The notes beneath the pieces were generated by a model. The model ran no database searches and had not been told where the DNA came from. It worked only from the letters and a program-made list of their open reading frames with translations. From NCBI GenBank assembly GCA_964475415.1, contig CAYYWZ010000056.1, positions 1 through 26,962 on the forward strand: DNA of 26,962 nucleotides. Direction: 5' to 3'. This document shows positions 14,855 through 22,953 of this stretch, one piece after another. The position numbers and the translations under genes were made by a program. The stretch is from CALCMJ01 sp964475415 (GTDB lineage: Bacteria > Bacteroidota > Bacteroidia > Chitinophagales > Saprospiraceae). Within the stretch, counting starts at the first letter, position 1, and each line of letters begins with the position of its first letter.

Positions 14855-16924
14855 TTACATCTTCAATAATCTTTTACTAGCTATATATTTTCCGTTGGCA
14901 ATAATTTTGACAAAATAGATCCCCTGATTAAGATGATCTAATGTACAAACTTCATTTTTCAGATCTTTTCTTTCGAAAACTTTTACGCCATCTGAGGTAT
15001 AGATCTCTAAATCTATCATTTCATACAAAGGCTTAAACTTGATATTTAGTTTGTTACCTTTTATAGGGTTAGGGAAAATATCTATTTCTTGTTCTATTCC
15101 TGTTTCTAGTGATTCACTTATAATTTGTGAATATTTCGATTGGCCATTAAGATCGTATTGGATAAGTTGGTAGAAATAATTTTCTCCAGCTTTAATATCT
15201 ATATCTGTGTAGCTATAATTTTTTATTTCGCCTTTTTCAGTCGAAGCTTTTATAGTAGTAATTACTTCGAAATGCTCAGTATTTTTTTCACTACGTAACA
15301 GTTCGAACCGATCATTATTTATTTCTTTGACAGTTTTCCAGTTAAGTTCTACAGAGTTCTTATGCACAGTGCTAGCGAAACTAATAAGATCTACAGGTAC
15401 AGATGTGAGACATTGTACCTCAGCATTCCACCCAGTTTCTGTTACAAAGGCATCAGAGTAAAAAACAAAGGTAAGACATTGCCCCTGCGTACTTGCAGAA
15501 ACACTTCCAGAACCCGGAGCATTAGCAACCGTGTTACCACAATACTCACCTCCTATCTGGGGACTATTTATGTCACTTCCGTCATAAACTTTTAAATAAT
15601 CCCAGCAGGAACCATCAGGTTTTTCTTCTATGTCAAACTCAGAAAAGTTTATAGTAAGTAAGTTGTTTACATGATCTGGGCAGATGGTTACTGTATCATT
15701 CATCATATTAGTGTAAGCTTGACAAGGTCCACCTATATCGAAGAAAATAGTAGAGCATGTATTCTCACAAGGTGAACAGTTACCACCACAGTCTATTCCG
15801 TTTTCATTTCCATTTTGTATGCCATCTTCACAGGTAGCCGCGGGAGGGCAGTAAGGATCTAGTAGTTCATCATCAGAGCATTTTATGGCATTGCTTTTCC
15901 ATACAATACTATTTGCCCAGTAGTTTATTACCTCGCACTGATCAGCTGTAAAAAGTACCTTGCATACATCGTCAGCATAATCCATGTAGTTGAAAAAATT
16001 CTGTGGTTGGTCGCATTCTATAGGTGCATCATTACAATTAGAAACAGAAGGACAATTATAATGCGGTGTTGTCTGTTCTGGGGTGTCAAAAACACCTATA
16101 GGTCCTGGTGGGTTTTCATCTTGGTCATCGCAGGTTCCATCATTTGTAAATACATGGGGAAGGCCTAAAAAATGTCCTACCTCATGGACTGCTGTTCGAC
16201 CCATGTTGAATCTATCATCTGTGTTCAAAGCTCCTCCAGAAAAACATGTTATTCCAGGACCTCCGAAAGATGTATTTCTTACAAATATCCCATCTCCCGT
16301 ACCACTTCCAGGAAGGGGAGAGACACCTACAATACCATTTTGTAGGCCTGCGGTTGCTGTATTACTTACATATATATTTAAGTAGCCTGCCCATTCTTTC
16401 GATTGACTTTGCCAGGTATATTGATCTATAGTAATAGCTGGTTCACCATCGGAAATACCACTACAATCAGGATGGTCTAGTGTGGCTAGACAAAACTGTA
16501 TGCAAGCACCATCACCGATTTCTGGTACGATGTCTAAGGGATACATATCTTCACATGCATTATTAAGATCGCTAGTGTATTGACTTATATCTGGATTGTT
16601 AGCGGCAAAATCTAGATTCATCTGAGCGATCTGTGACTCAGCTGCTAAGAGTAGACATGCATTATCAGCACAAGTTATAGGTGTATTATAATGAACAGCG
16701 ACAGGAATGATTACGGTATTTTCTTCTGTACAAGCTACGGTCTTAAGCAGACTTGCATTTACTTTTTTCATTGCATTCCATTGTTTGTATTTTTCGGCAA
16801 ACTTTGGATTATCTGCAAGCTGTGATTCTAGATATTTGTCAGCGTAGCAAGGTTCTTGCTGGGCTGCTATAAGGTATGGAAACAATAATAGCGTCCATAT
16901 CACAGATAGACAATTTCGTCGCAT
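14855..16924 (-). CDS. Secreted M43 (pappalysin)-type metalloprotease with CUB domain and T9SS sorting domain
   Basis: The protein has 689 residues. A signal peptide (MRRNCLSVIWTLLLFPYLIAAQ) is followed by a propeptide-like region and a metzincin protease domain (~70-345). The zinc motif HEVGHFLGLPH (247-257) supplies three His ligands and catalytic Glu248; the Met-turn is FNYMDY (Met314). Cysteines around the active site fit the M43/ulilysin group. Next come a Cys-rich linker (365-386, GIQNGNENGIDCGG), a CUB domain (~390-505, with WDYLKVYDG and CLTFVFYSD), an FN3-like region (~507-600) and a T9SS type A domain (~610-689, DIFPNPIKGNKLNIKF). It probably cleaves extracellular proteins or peptides. 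All catalytic residues are intact. It precedes the nine-cysteine protein gene by 59 bp; a shared operon is plausible. Confidence 0.93.
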   Translation of the reverse strand: MRRNCLSVIWTLLLFPYLIAAQQEPCYADKYLESQLADNPKFAEKYKQWNAMKKVNASLLKTVACTEENTVIIPVAVHYNTPITCADNACLLLAAESQIAQMNLDFAANNPDISQYTSDLNNACEDMYPLDIVPEIGDGACIQFCLATLDHPDCSGISDGEPAITIDQYTWQSQSKEWAGYLNIYVSNTATAGLQNGIVGVSPLPGSGTGDGIFVRNTSFGGPGITCFSGGALNTDDRFNMGRTAVHEVGHFLGLPHVFTNDGTCDDQDENPPGPIGVFDTPEQTTPHYNCPSVSNCNDAPIECDQPQNFFNYMDYADDVCKVLFTADQCEVINYWANSIVWKSNAIKCSDDELLDPYCPPAATCEDGIQNGNENGIDCGGNCSPCENTCSTIFFDIGGPCQAYTNMMNDTVTICPDHVNNLLTINFSEFDIEEKPDGSCWDYLKVYDGSDINSPQIGGEYCGNTVANAPGSGSVSASTQGQCLTFVFYSDAFVTETGWNAEVQCLTSVPVDLISFASTVHKNSVELNWKTVKEINNDRFELLRSEKNTEHFEVITTIKASTEKGEIKNYSYTDIDIKAGENYFYQLIQYDLNGQSKYSQIISESLETGIEQEIDIFPNPIKGNKLNIKFKPLYEMIDLEIYTSDGVKVFERKDLKNEVCTLDHLNQGIYFVKIIANGKYIASKRLLKM

Positions 16925-17100
16925 CGTTATTAAGAGTTTTGGTTATTTCATATTTAGAGAAGCAAGAAATTTGCCAAAACATCGAGTAAATTATAATTAG
17001 TTGTAATATGTTAAATAATAGTCATTTACTTAATCCTAGAAAATTAATAAAATTGATTTATCTATGGAGTTTTTTACTCATCCGAAATCAAGATGGCACA

Positions 17101-17130
17101 GTACAAAACTGGCCTCAGCTGGTTTAGTAC
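17101..17130 (-). repeat. Imperfect hairpin downstream of nadE
   Basis: gtacaaaac (17101-17109) pairs with gtttagtac (17122-17130) with one A-A mismatch around a GC-richer loop; it lies 56 bp beyond the nadE stop codon. A palindrome, ctaaatttag, sits at 17133-17142. No T run follows on the minus strand, so it is a weak terminator candidate. The rest of the 16925-17185 gap shows nothing I can assign, including no clear promoter box for the metalloprotease gene. Confidence 0.3.
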
Positions 17131-17185
17131 GACTAAATTTAGTAATATTTGTTTTCCAGAAAATCTTATATAAAATAAGTAATAA

Positions 17186-18820
17186 TCAACTCAAGTACTT
17201 TCCAACTATAGGCATTCTTCTACCCATACCAAAAGCCTTAGGACTTACTCTCAATACAGGTGCAGTTTGATATCTTTTAAACTCATTGATATTGACCAGT
17301 CTTAGGATTCTTTTGACAAGTTTCTCATCGTAACCCATATCAATTATTTCCTGAGGACCTCTCGTATTTTCTATATACTCGAATAATATTTTATCTAGAA
17401 TCTCATAGTCTGGTAAACTGTCAGAATCTTTCTGATTAGGTCTCAGTTCTGCTGATGGCGGTTTCGTAATGGTGTTGATTGGAATGATTTCTTTATCTCT
17501 GTTGATATATTCTGCAAGTTCGTAAACCTCCATCTTATAAACATCTGCAATCACAGATAGCCCCCCTGCTAGATCGCCATACAGTGTTCCGTAACCAACT
17601 GCCATTTCACTTTTGTTAGTTGTATTAAGCAGGATGTTACCAAACTTATTAGATAGTGCCATAAGATATAGCCCTCTGCTCCTCGCTTGTATATTTTCTT
17701 CTGTAACATTGAATGGTAGGTCGCCGAAGATCGGTGCTAGGTTTTCCATAAATGCATCGAAGGCGCCCTTAATCGGAATGATGTTGTAGGTCACGCCTAA
17801 GTTTTCCGCTAGACTCCTAGCATCATTAACAGAGTGATCCGAGGAAAACTGAGAAGGCATAAGTAATACTCTTACATTTTCTGGCCCAAGCGCCTCACTT
17901 GTCAGAGCAAGGGTAACAGCAGAATCTATACCTCCTGATAGACCTATGATGGCTTTCTTAAAACCTAGTTTCCCAAAATAATCTCTTACACCAAGCACAA
18001 GTGCATCATGAATTTTAGAGATTTTACTCTGATTTTGTAATTGTTCTTTCTCACATTTCTTGACGGCCTCTAGGTCAAAAGTTTTTATCTCTTCTTCCCA
18101 ATAAGACATTTCTATTGTTTTCCCATTAGGGGACATGACCACAGATCCTCCATCGAAAATAAGCTCCGTTTGAGCACCTACATGATTGACATAGAACATA
18201 GGAATTTTATATCTGTCTATGTTTGCCTTAATAACCTCTAATCTAGAATCTGCCTGTCTATAGGAGAAGGGAGAAGCTGAAACATTTATAATGAAATCTG
18301 GAGAGAACTTCATCATCTCATCTAGAGGACAAATCGTATATAGGGGATTTTCATTTCCTATATTCCAGATATCTTCGCATACCGTAAGTGCGATTTTTTT
18401 TCCTTTATATTCTACGATATTAAAAGTCGATGCTGGCTCAAAATATCTGTACTCATCGAAAACATCATAGGTAGGGAGAAGGGCTTTGTTTTGCACATAC
18501 TTTATCTTCTGTTCAGCAAGAAAATAAACAGAATTAAAGAGATCTTTCCCCTCAGGAACAGGATTTTTAGAAGGTGATCCGATAACTATTGCTATGCCAT
18601 CTGCATGTTCTGCAAGTTGGTGGATACAGTCTAAAGACTGCTCTACAAAGTCATCAAATTCTAAGAAATCTCTAGGAGGATATCCACAGGTGGCAAGTTC
18701 GCTGAAACAAACTATATCTGCTTTATCTGATTTTGCTTTTTCTACTGCTGTAATCATTTTACTAAGATTACCTTCGAAATTTCCTATGTGATAGTTGAGC
18801 TGAGCAAGCGTAATTTTCAT
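17186..18820 (-). CDS. nadE: Glutamine-dependent NAD+ synthetase
   Basis: This enzyme makes NAD+ from deamido-NAD+ (NaAD), ATP and glutamine, the last step of NAD synthesis, in the cytoplasm. The 544 residues comprise an N-terminal nitrilase-type glutaminase domain (~1-255) with triad Glu41 (FSELATCGYPPRD), Lys112 (NKALLPTYDVFDEYRYF) and Cys148 (LTVCEDIWN), and a C-terminal synthetase domain (~270-544) with the ATP-pyrophosphatase loop GLSGGIDSA (293-301) and NTTNKSEMAVGYGTLYGD near 399-415. This is the shorter bacterial two-domain form and is complete. The ATG at 18820 is preceded by a promoter-like box only 4 nt away, so the mRNA may be leaderless. It appears monocistronic. Confidence 0.97.
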   Translation of the reverse strand: MKITLAQLNYHIGNFEGNLSKMITAVEKAKSDKADIVCFSELATCGYPPRDFLEFDDFVEQSLDCIHQLAEHADGIAIVIGSPSKNPVPEGKDLFNSVYFLAEQKIKYVQNKALLPTYDVFDEYRYFEPASTFNIVEYKGKKIALTVCEDIWNIGNENPLYTICPLDEMMKFSPDFIINVSASPFSYRQADSRLEVIKANIDRYKIPMFYVNHVGAQTELIFDGGSVVMSPNGKTIEMSYWEEEIKTFDLEAVKKCEKEQLQNQSKISKIHDALVLGVRDYFGKLGFKKAIIGLSGGIDSAVTLALTSEALGPENVRVLLMPSQFSSDHSVNDARSLAENLGVTYNIIPIKGAFDAFMENLAPIFGDLPFNVTEENIQARSRGLYLMALSNKFGNILLNTTNKSEMAVGYGTLYGDLAGGLSVIADVYKMEVYELAEYINRDKEIIPINTITKPPSAELRPNQKDSDSLPDYEILDKILFEYIENTRGPQEIIDMGYDEKLVKRILRLVNINEFKRYQTAPVLRVSPKAFGMGRRMPIVGKYLS

Positions 18821-18824
18821 GCAG

Positions 18825-18832
18825 CAAAATTA
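18825..18832 (-). promoter_or_regulatory. TAnnTTTG -7 box for nadE
   Basis: The minus strand reads TAATTTTG at 18832-18825, an exact match to the Bacteroidota -7 consensus TAnnTTTG, with 4 nt between it and the nadE ATG. Transcription would then begin at or next to the start codon. No TTG was seen at the -33 position. Confidence 0.5.
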
Positions 18833-19000
18833 CTAAAACTATTGTAAGAAATCTGGTAAAAAATATAAATACGGAGATTTAAAGGAAATTGTCTAGACCA
18901 TGATTCTCATGATTATTGGATTTAAATAGAATAAAGTTATGCTATGAAAATTTTTAAGTCTATTGTGAAGTATAGTTGTAAAACTAAAAATTAATAAGAC

Positions 19001-20206
19001 TTAGTCTTCTAATAATAATCTTCCTAGCTCAGCTAAGAAAGGAATTCCTATAGAGTCATATTCGTAAATTCCGTCATTAAATATTTTATTTTCATTTACT
19101 AACAAAGTAGCGCAAAGAAAAAATTCCTTATTCGCAAGCGTATCTTGTATATAAGCTATATCCGTTAAGGTGCCATAGGCATAACCAACCTTGTTATAAA
19201 TCTTAATATGTGAAGGTATATTTTCTTTTGTATCGCCGTAGACAAAAAACTTTACATAGGCATCGTAATATTCTTCTGGATTATATTCTGGAAATTTCCA
19301 TTGCCTAGGCAGGGTGTGCATGCAAGTTCTAAGGAATGTATAATCTTCTATTTCGATATTGAACCTTTGTTCGATCTTGAAAAATTCAGGGAAAAATATT
19401 CTTTGCAGTGTTCGTTCGTGATCTTGCAGACTGATGAAGTTTTTTTCTCTCATGTCAAAAGCTTCCATGACAACAGTTTCTAGTGAGTCATTGTAATATC
19501 CGATTCCTTTGATAGTACTATGTAGTTCTTGGATATAGTTTCCTGTACTTTTCTGACCAGCTTGATGATAGAGTGTGTCCGTATCTGATAGTAGGCAATA
19601 TGGATTAGTAAAAGCATTTTCTTCATAGGAAAAGCCACTAATACCTACTCTGGTTACTATTCTTGAATTAGTAAATATGGCTTTTTCTAGCAACTTTTTG
19701 TTGATATAATCTCTTCCTAGAAATTCGTATAAACGCACATACGCATCGTTGTCACTTACAGCAAATATTTTTTTGATGTAATGTCCTATGGATGGTTGAA
19801 GATTATGACTAGTACTATCTGAAGTAGCTGATGTTTGAGCTTTTCTGTTGGTTAATATATGTAAGGGAGTATTTTTATTGACATTATAACCTTGTGATCT
19901 GAGATCTTTGAGTTTTTCTAAGGCTAGTACTGCGACCTGCATTTTTACAGTACTTGCGGGATAGAAATAGTGGGTAGAATCAAGATTAAAGCCATGGTTT
20001 GTAAACAGGGGATTATTATTTTCATCTCGCTTTATCTCAGTGTATCTAATTTGTAGTTCGTACTTTTCTTTGTCGTCGATTACTTGTTTAAAATTTTCTG
20101 AGCCTTTATCATATAGAGTTTTCCATATACCTTCTAGGTTTTGATCAGCTTTGCAGCATACGAAAGATACCGCCATTGACATAAAGAAAATATATCTTAT
20201 TACCAT
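19001..20206 (-). CDS. Class A beta-lactamase-fold serine hydrolase, probably envelope-associated
   Basis: The protein has 401 residues. The N-terminus (MVIRYIFFMSMAVSFVCCKADQN) is a signal peptide, perhaps of a lipoprotein, but the residues before Cys17/Cys18 do not fit a strict lipobox. The serine-hydrolase core has STVK (Ser85 nucleophile, Lys88), SDN (151-153) and KVG (339-341) in place of the usual KTG/KSG. These three motifs in this order match the class A beta-lactamase/PBP fold. The long insert between SDN and KVG, and the changed third motif, make a true beta-lactamase unlikely; an envelope peptidase or esterase is as plausible. Its ATG overlaps the end of the TSUP gene by 7 bp (ATGGTAA), which suggests translational coupling. 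Confidence 0.83.
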   Translation of the reverse strand: MVIRYIFFMSMAVSFVCCKADQNLEGIWKTLYDKGSENFKQVIDDKEKYELQIRYTEIKRDENNNPLFTNHGFNLDSTHYFYPASTVKMQVAVLALEKLKDLRSQGYNVNKNTPLHILTNRKAQTSATSDSTSHNLQPSIGHYIKKIFAVSDNDAYVRLYEFLGRDYINKKLLEKAIFTNSRIVTRVGISGFSYEENAFTNPYCLLSDTDTLYHQAGQKSTGNYIQELHSTIKGIGYYNDSLETVVMEAFDMREKNFISLQDHERTLQRIFFPEFFKIEQRFNIEIEDYTFLRTCMHTLPRQWKFPEYNPEEYYDAYVKFFVYGDTKENIPSHIKIYNKVGYAYGTLTDIAYIQDTLANKEFFLCATLLVNENKIFNDGIYEYDSIGIPFLAELGRLLLED

Positions 20207-20970
20207 GGCAATAGATTAAAGGTCTTTAATATCACAGCAATGATAATTACAACTAGTAACCTGTATGCCCAGATATCTGCTTTGGGGTAATGTGAAGCAA
20301 ACTGCGCCGCCAGATATCCACCGCTAGCCTGTCCTATGGCTACGATACTTCCTATTCTCCAGTCGATGAGTCCTTTCCAGTGGAAGATAGCAACGACGAG
20401 AAAAGTATAGATGGTGACTACAGCTATTTTGACTGCGTTAGCTTCTATGATATTATACTTGGCAATAAGAACCATGCTTGCTAGAAAAAATACGCCCATA
20501 CCCATCTGTATAAATCCTCCATAAAAACCTAGCGCTAGAAATAGAGGTACGCTTAGGTATAGTGGTAATTTCTTCTCTAAATCAGACGCTATAAACCAAC
20601 GCTTAGGATTGACAAGTACAACAAATAACATCAGTACGATAAGAATTTTGAATACAGATTTGAAGGCTTCGTTGCTTACATTTACGGCAGTGATGACCCC
20701 AGCTATTGCGCCTATTATGGTGACGCCTATGATAAACTTAGATCGCCCTATATCTAGTTTTTTGTTTTTAGCAAAGGAAAAAGTACTGGCTATACTCTGG
20801 AATAGTATTCCGACACGATTGGTTCCGTTGGCTAGATTTCCAGGAAGACCTATCACCTCAGTCAATATAGAAAGTGTTATAGCAGAACCGTTTCCAGCTA
20901 GGGTATTAATTATACCAGCTAGAAATCCACCTGCTATAGCAATACTGATCTGTATAGACGTAAGTTCCAT
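20200..20970 (-). CDS. TSUP (TauE/SafE) family membrane permease
   Basis: This 256-residue, highly hydrophobic protein has about eight membrane helices. The TSUP signature is visible twice, as expected for the inverted duplication of this family: GIINTLAGNGSAITLSI near the N-terminus (~20-36) and LGFYGGFIQMGMGVFFLAS at ~147-165. Family members export sulfite, sulfoacetate or other organosulfur or carboxylate anions; the substrate here cannot be read from sequence. It begins one base after the epimerase stop codon and its own stop overlaps the start of the serine hydrolase, so the three genes are almost certainly one transcript. Confidence 0.88.
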   Translation of the reverse strand: MELTSIQISIAIAGGFLAGIINTLAGNGSAITLSILTEVIGLPGNLANGTNRVGILFQSIASTFSFAKNKKLDIGRSKFIIGVTIIGAIAGVITAVNVSNEAFKSVFKILIVLMLFVVLVNPKRWFIASDLEKKLPLYLSVPLFLALGFYGGFIQMGMGVFFLASMVLIAKYNIIEANAVKIAVVTIYTFLVVAIFHWKGLIDWRIGSIVAIGQASGGYLAAQFASHYPKADIWAYRLLVVIIIAVILKTFNLLPW

Positions 20971-20971
20971 T

Positions 20972-21370
20972 TTATATTTCTTGACAGAGTTCTATAAGAA
21001 CACCGTTGCAAGACTTAGGATGTAAAAAGCATACAAGTTTGTTGTCTGCTCCTTTTTTTGGTGTTTCATTAAGTATCCTGAAACCAGCTTCCTTGAGTCT
21101 TTTCATTTCGCTCAGTATATCTGTAACAGCGAAGGCAATATGGTGGATACCTTCTCCCTTTTTTTCTATAAAGGAATGTATAGCGCTGTCCTCTGAGGTA
21201 GCTTGTAACAATTCTATTTTGTTAGGTCCAGATCGAAAGAATGAAGTAATCACACTTTCTGAAGCTACTTCTTCTTCCTTGTATGGTGCTGAACCGAATA
21301 GGGTAGAAAATAAATCATTACTCTTTTTTATATTTTTTACTGCAATACCTATGTGTTCTATCTTTTGCAT
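20972..21370 (-). CDS. mce: Methylmalonyl-CoA epimerase
   Basis: The enzyme interconverts (R)- and (S)-methylmalonyl-CoA in the propionyl-CoA/succinyl-CoA route, in the cytoplasm. At 132 residues it is the normal single-chain vicinal-oxygen-chelate form with two beta-alpha-beta-beta-beta modules. Expected metal ligands are visible: His6 (KIEHIGIAV), His77 (GEGIHHIAF) and Glu127 (GVLIELCQ), plus a residue of the KIELLQ strand (51-56). The start ATG is at 21370, divergent from the histidine kinase gene across a 98-bp gap. It heads the epimerase - TSUP - serine hydrolase operon; the mutase partner is not in this window. Confidence 0.93.
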   Translation of the reverse strand: MQKIEHIGIAVKNIKKSNDLFSTLFGSAPYKEEEVASESVITSFFRSGPNKIELLQATSEDSAIHSFIEKKGEGIHHIAFAVTDILSEMKRLKEAGFRILNETPKKGADNKLVCFLHPKSCNGVLIELCQEI

Positions 21371-21436
21371 TTTTTATATTTTACGTACAGAATATTAAAT
21401 CTACGTTAAAGTAAAGAAATCCTCGTAGCATCATTC

Positions 21437-21444
21437 TATTTTTG
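21437..21444 (+). promoter_or_regulatory. TAnnTTTG -7 box for the two-component operon
   Basis: TATTTTTG matches the Bacteroidota -7 consensus exactly and ends 24 bp before the kinase ATG, predicting a short leader of about 20 nt. No TTG was seen at the -33 position. The 12-mer ctatttttgtag here is repeated exactly upstream of ppc. Confidence 0.5.
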
Positions 21445-21468
21445 TAGATTCATTATTTACATAATACT

Positions 21469-22899
21469 ATGAACAAAAAATCTATATGGGTAATTATAAT
21501 TCTTATGAGCACAGCGCTTATAGGTATAACTATTATTCAGATGTATTATATACAATGGCAGGCAAGTCTAGCGGAAGAAAATTTTGACAGCAAGGTTGTC
21601 ATGGCTATGAATAAGGTCAAAGATAGGCTACTAGAGGATACTGAAAATTATGATAATGCAGTAAAATTCTTCTCTAGACCAGGGGGGACATTGTTCGGAG
21701 CAGATCAAGAGAAGCTCATGAACAATCTTTCTACCAAAGGAGAGAATAAGTGGCAGCAGCAAAGATTACAATACGAACTGTCTCAGATGCCTATGCGAAT
21801 AGATCCCAATTATGGTCTTAAGAATATAGATAAGGATAATCTGCATAAGTACATTATTCAGGAGATGAAAAATCAAAACATTAATCTGAAGTATGATTAT
21901 GGAGTATTTTCAAATGATGCAGAAAATTATCTTATCATCAATGGGAATTATGTTGCTCAGATAGGTGATGAGGGACAATCCAGTACGGCAGAAACGCCAT
22001 TGACAAGTAATACTACAGAATATCAGATACAATTATTTAATAACGATAAGGAATCCCCGGGGTATCTCAAGGTGATATTCCCTCAGAAGAATAGCATGCT
22101 TTTGTCAGAGGTCTTGCCATCGATGATAAGTAGTATTCTACTTACTGGTCTAATACTCTTCTGCTTCTCTTACACCTTATATATCATATTCAAACAAAAG
22201 AAATTGTCAGAGATGAAAACAGATTTCATCAATAATATGACACATGAATTTAAAACGCCTATAGCTACCATTTCTTTGGCATCAGATTCTATGGTAAGCC
22301 CTATGATCAGTGGAAATCCAGATAAGATCAAGAGATTTGCTGGAATTATCAAGCAGGAAAATATAAGAATGCTGAATCAGGTAGAGAAAGTCTTACAGAT
22401 GGCAACAATAGATAAGGAAGATTTCCAAATCAAATCTACAAGCTTGCAACTACATGATATTATCAATCAAGCGGTTGCTAACTCTAGGTTGAAAGTAGAG
22501 AAGAGAAATGGAACGATTTCTACAAATTTACAAGCGCATAATGATATATTTCTAGGCGATGCGACCCATATTTCTAATATAGTCCACAATTTACTAGATA
22601 ATGCTGAAAAATACTCAAAGAATGCTCCTGAGGTGTTTGTAAGTACTAGAAATAAAAAAAGTGGAATAGAAATTGAAATAGCTGATAAGGGTATCGGTAT
22701 GACTAAGGAAGCTCAGAAACATATTTTTGATAAGTTCTACAGAGTACATACAGGTAATTTGCATGATGTCAAAGGTTTTGGACTAGGTCTGAGCTACGTA
22801 AAGGCCCTTGTTGTTGCCCATAAAGGCACGGTAAAAGTGAAGAGTGAGTTAGGAAAAGGCAGTAATTTTACCATATTTTTACCCCAAACGGAGATTTAA
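21469..22899 (+). CDS. Membrane sensor histidine kinase without HAMP domain
   Basis: The kinase has 476 residues. TM1 is ~6-26, followed by a periplasmic sensor region of ~185 residues with no recognised fold, then TM2 ~216-241. The H-box MTHEFKTP carries the phospho-acceptor His259, only 18 residues after TM2, so no HAMP domain fits. The catalytic domain has an N-box NLLDNAEKYS (374-383), G1 DKGIGM (406-411), F-box FDKFYRV and G2 GFGLGLSYV (436-444), and ends GKGSNFTIFLP. All motifs are intact. The linked response regulator begins 54 bp downstream, so the pair is a standard two-component system. The organisation resembles RprX/RprY of Bacteroides, but the signal cannot be inferred. Confidence 0.95.
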   Translation: MNKKSIWVIIILMSTALIGITIIQMYYIQWQASLAEENFDSKVVMAMNKVKDRLLEDTENYDNAVKFFSRPGGTLFGADQEKLMNNLSTKGENKWQQQRLQYELSQMPMRIDPNYGLKNIDKDNLHKYIIQEMKNQNINLKYDYGVFSNDAENYLIINGNYVAQIGDEGQSSTAETPLTSNTTEYQIQLFNNDKESPGYLKVIFPQKNSMLLSEVLPSMISSILLTGLILFCFSYTLYIIFKQKKLSEMKTDFINNMTHEFKTPIATISLASDSMVSPMISGNPDKIKRFAGIIKQENIRMLNQVEKVLQMATIDKEDFQIKSTSLQLHDIINQAVANSRLKVEKRNGTISTNLQAHNDIFLGDATHISNIVHNLLDNAEKYSKNAPEVFVSTRNKKSGIEIEIADKGIGMTKEAQKHIFDKFYRVHTGNLHDVKGFGLGLSYVKALVVAHKGTVKVKSELGKGSNFTIFLPQTEI

Positions 22900-22929
22900 A
22901 TATTTTAGTTCCTGAAAAATGTGACATTA

Positions 22930-22942
22930 TGTTAATTTAACA
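22930..22942 (+). promoter_or_regulatory. Palindrome upstream of the response-regulator start
   Basis: tgttaa-t-ttaaca is a perfect 6-1-6 palindrome 11 bp before the ATG at 22954, inside the kinase-regulator gap. It may be an operator, possibly for autoregulation, or chance in AT-rich DNA. Confidence 0.3.
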
Positions 22943-22953
22943 GTCTAAAAAAT

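Noticed and set aside
16925..17185. A TAnnTTTG promoter for the metalloprotease gene
   Set aside because: No exact match on the minus strand; the nearest candidate fails in the last two positions.
17064..17270. Plus-strand 68-codon frame at the 3' end of nadE
   Set aside because: The second half is the complement of the conserved nadE C-terminus, and the first half lies in the hairpin region without support.
20609..21398. Plus-strand frames opposite the TSUP and epimerase genes
   Set aside because: Both opposite genes are strongly supported by family motifs, and the frames lack any recognisable feature.
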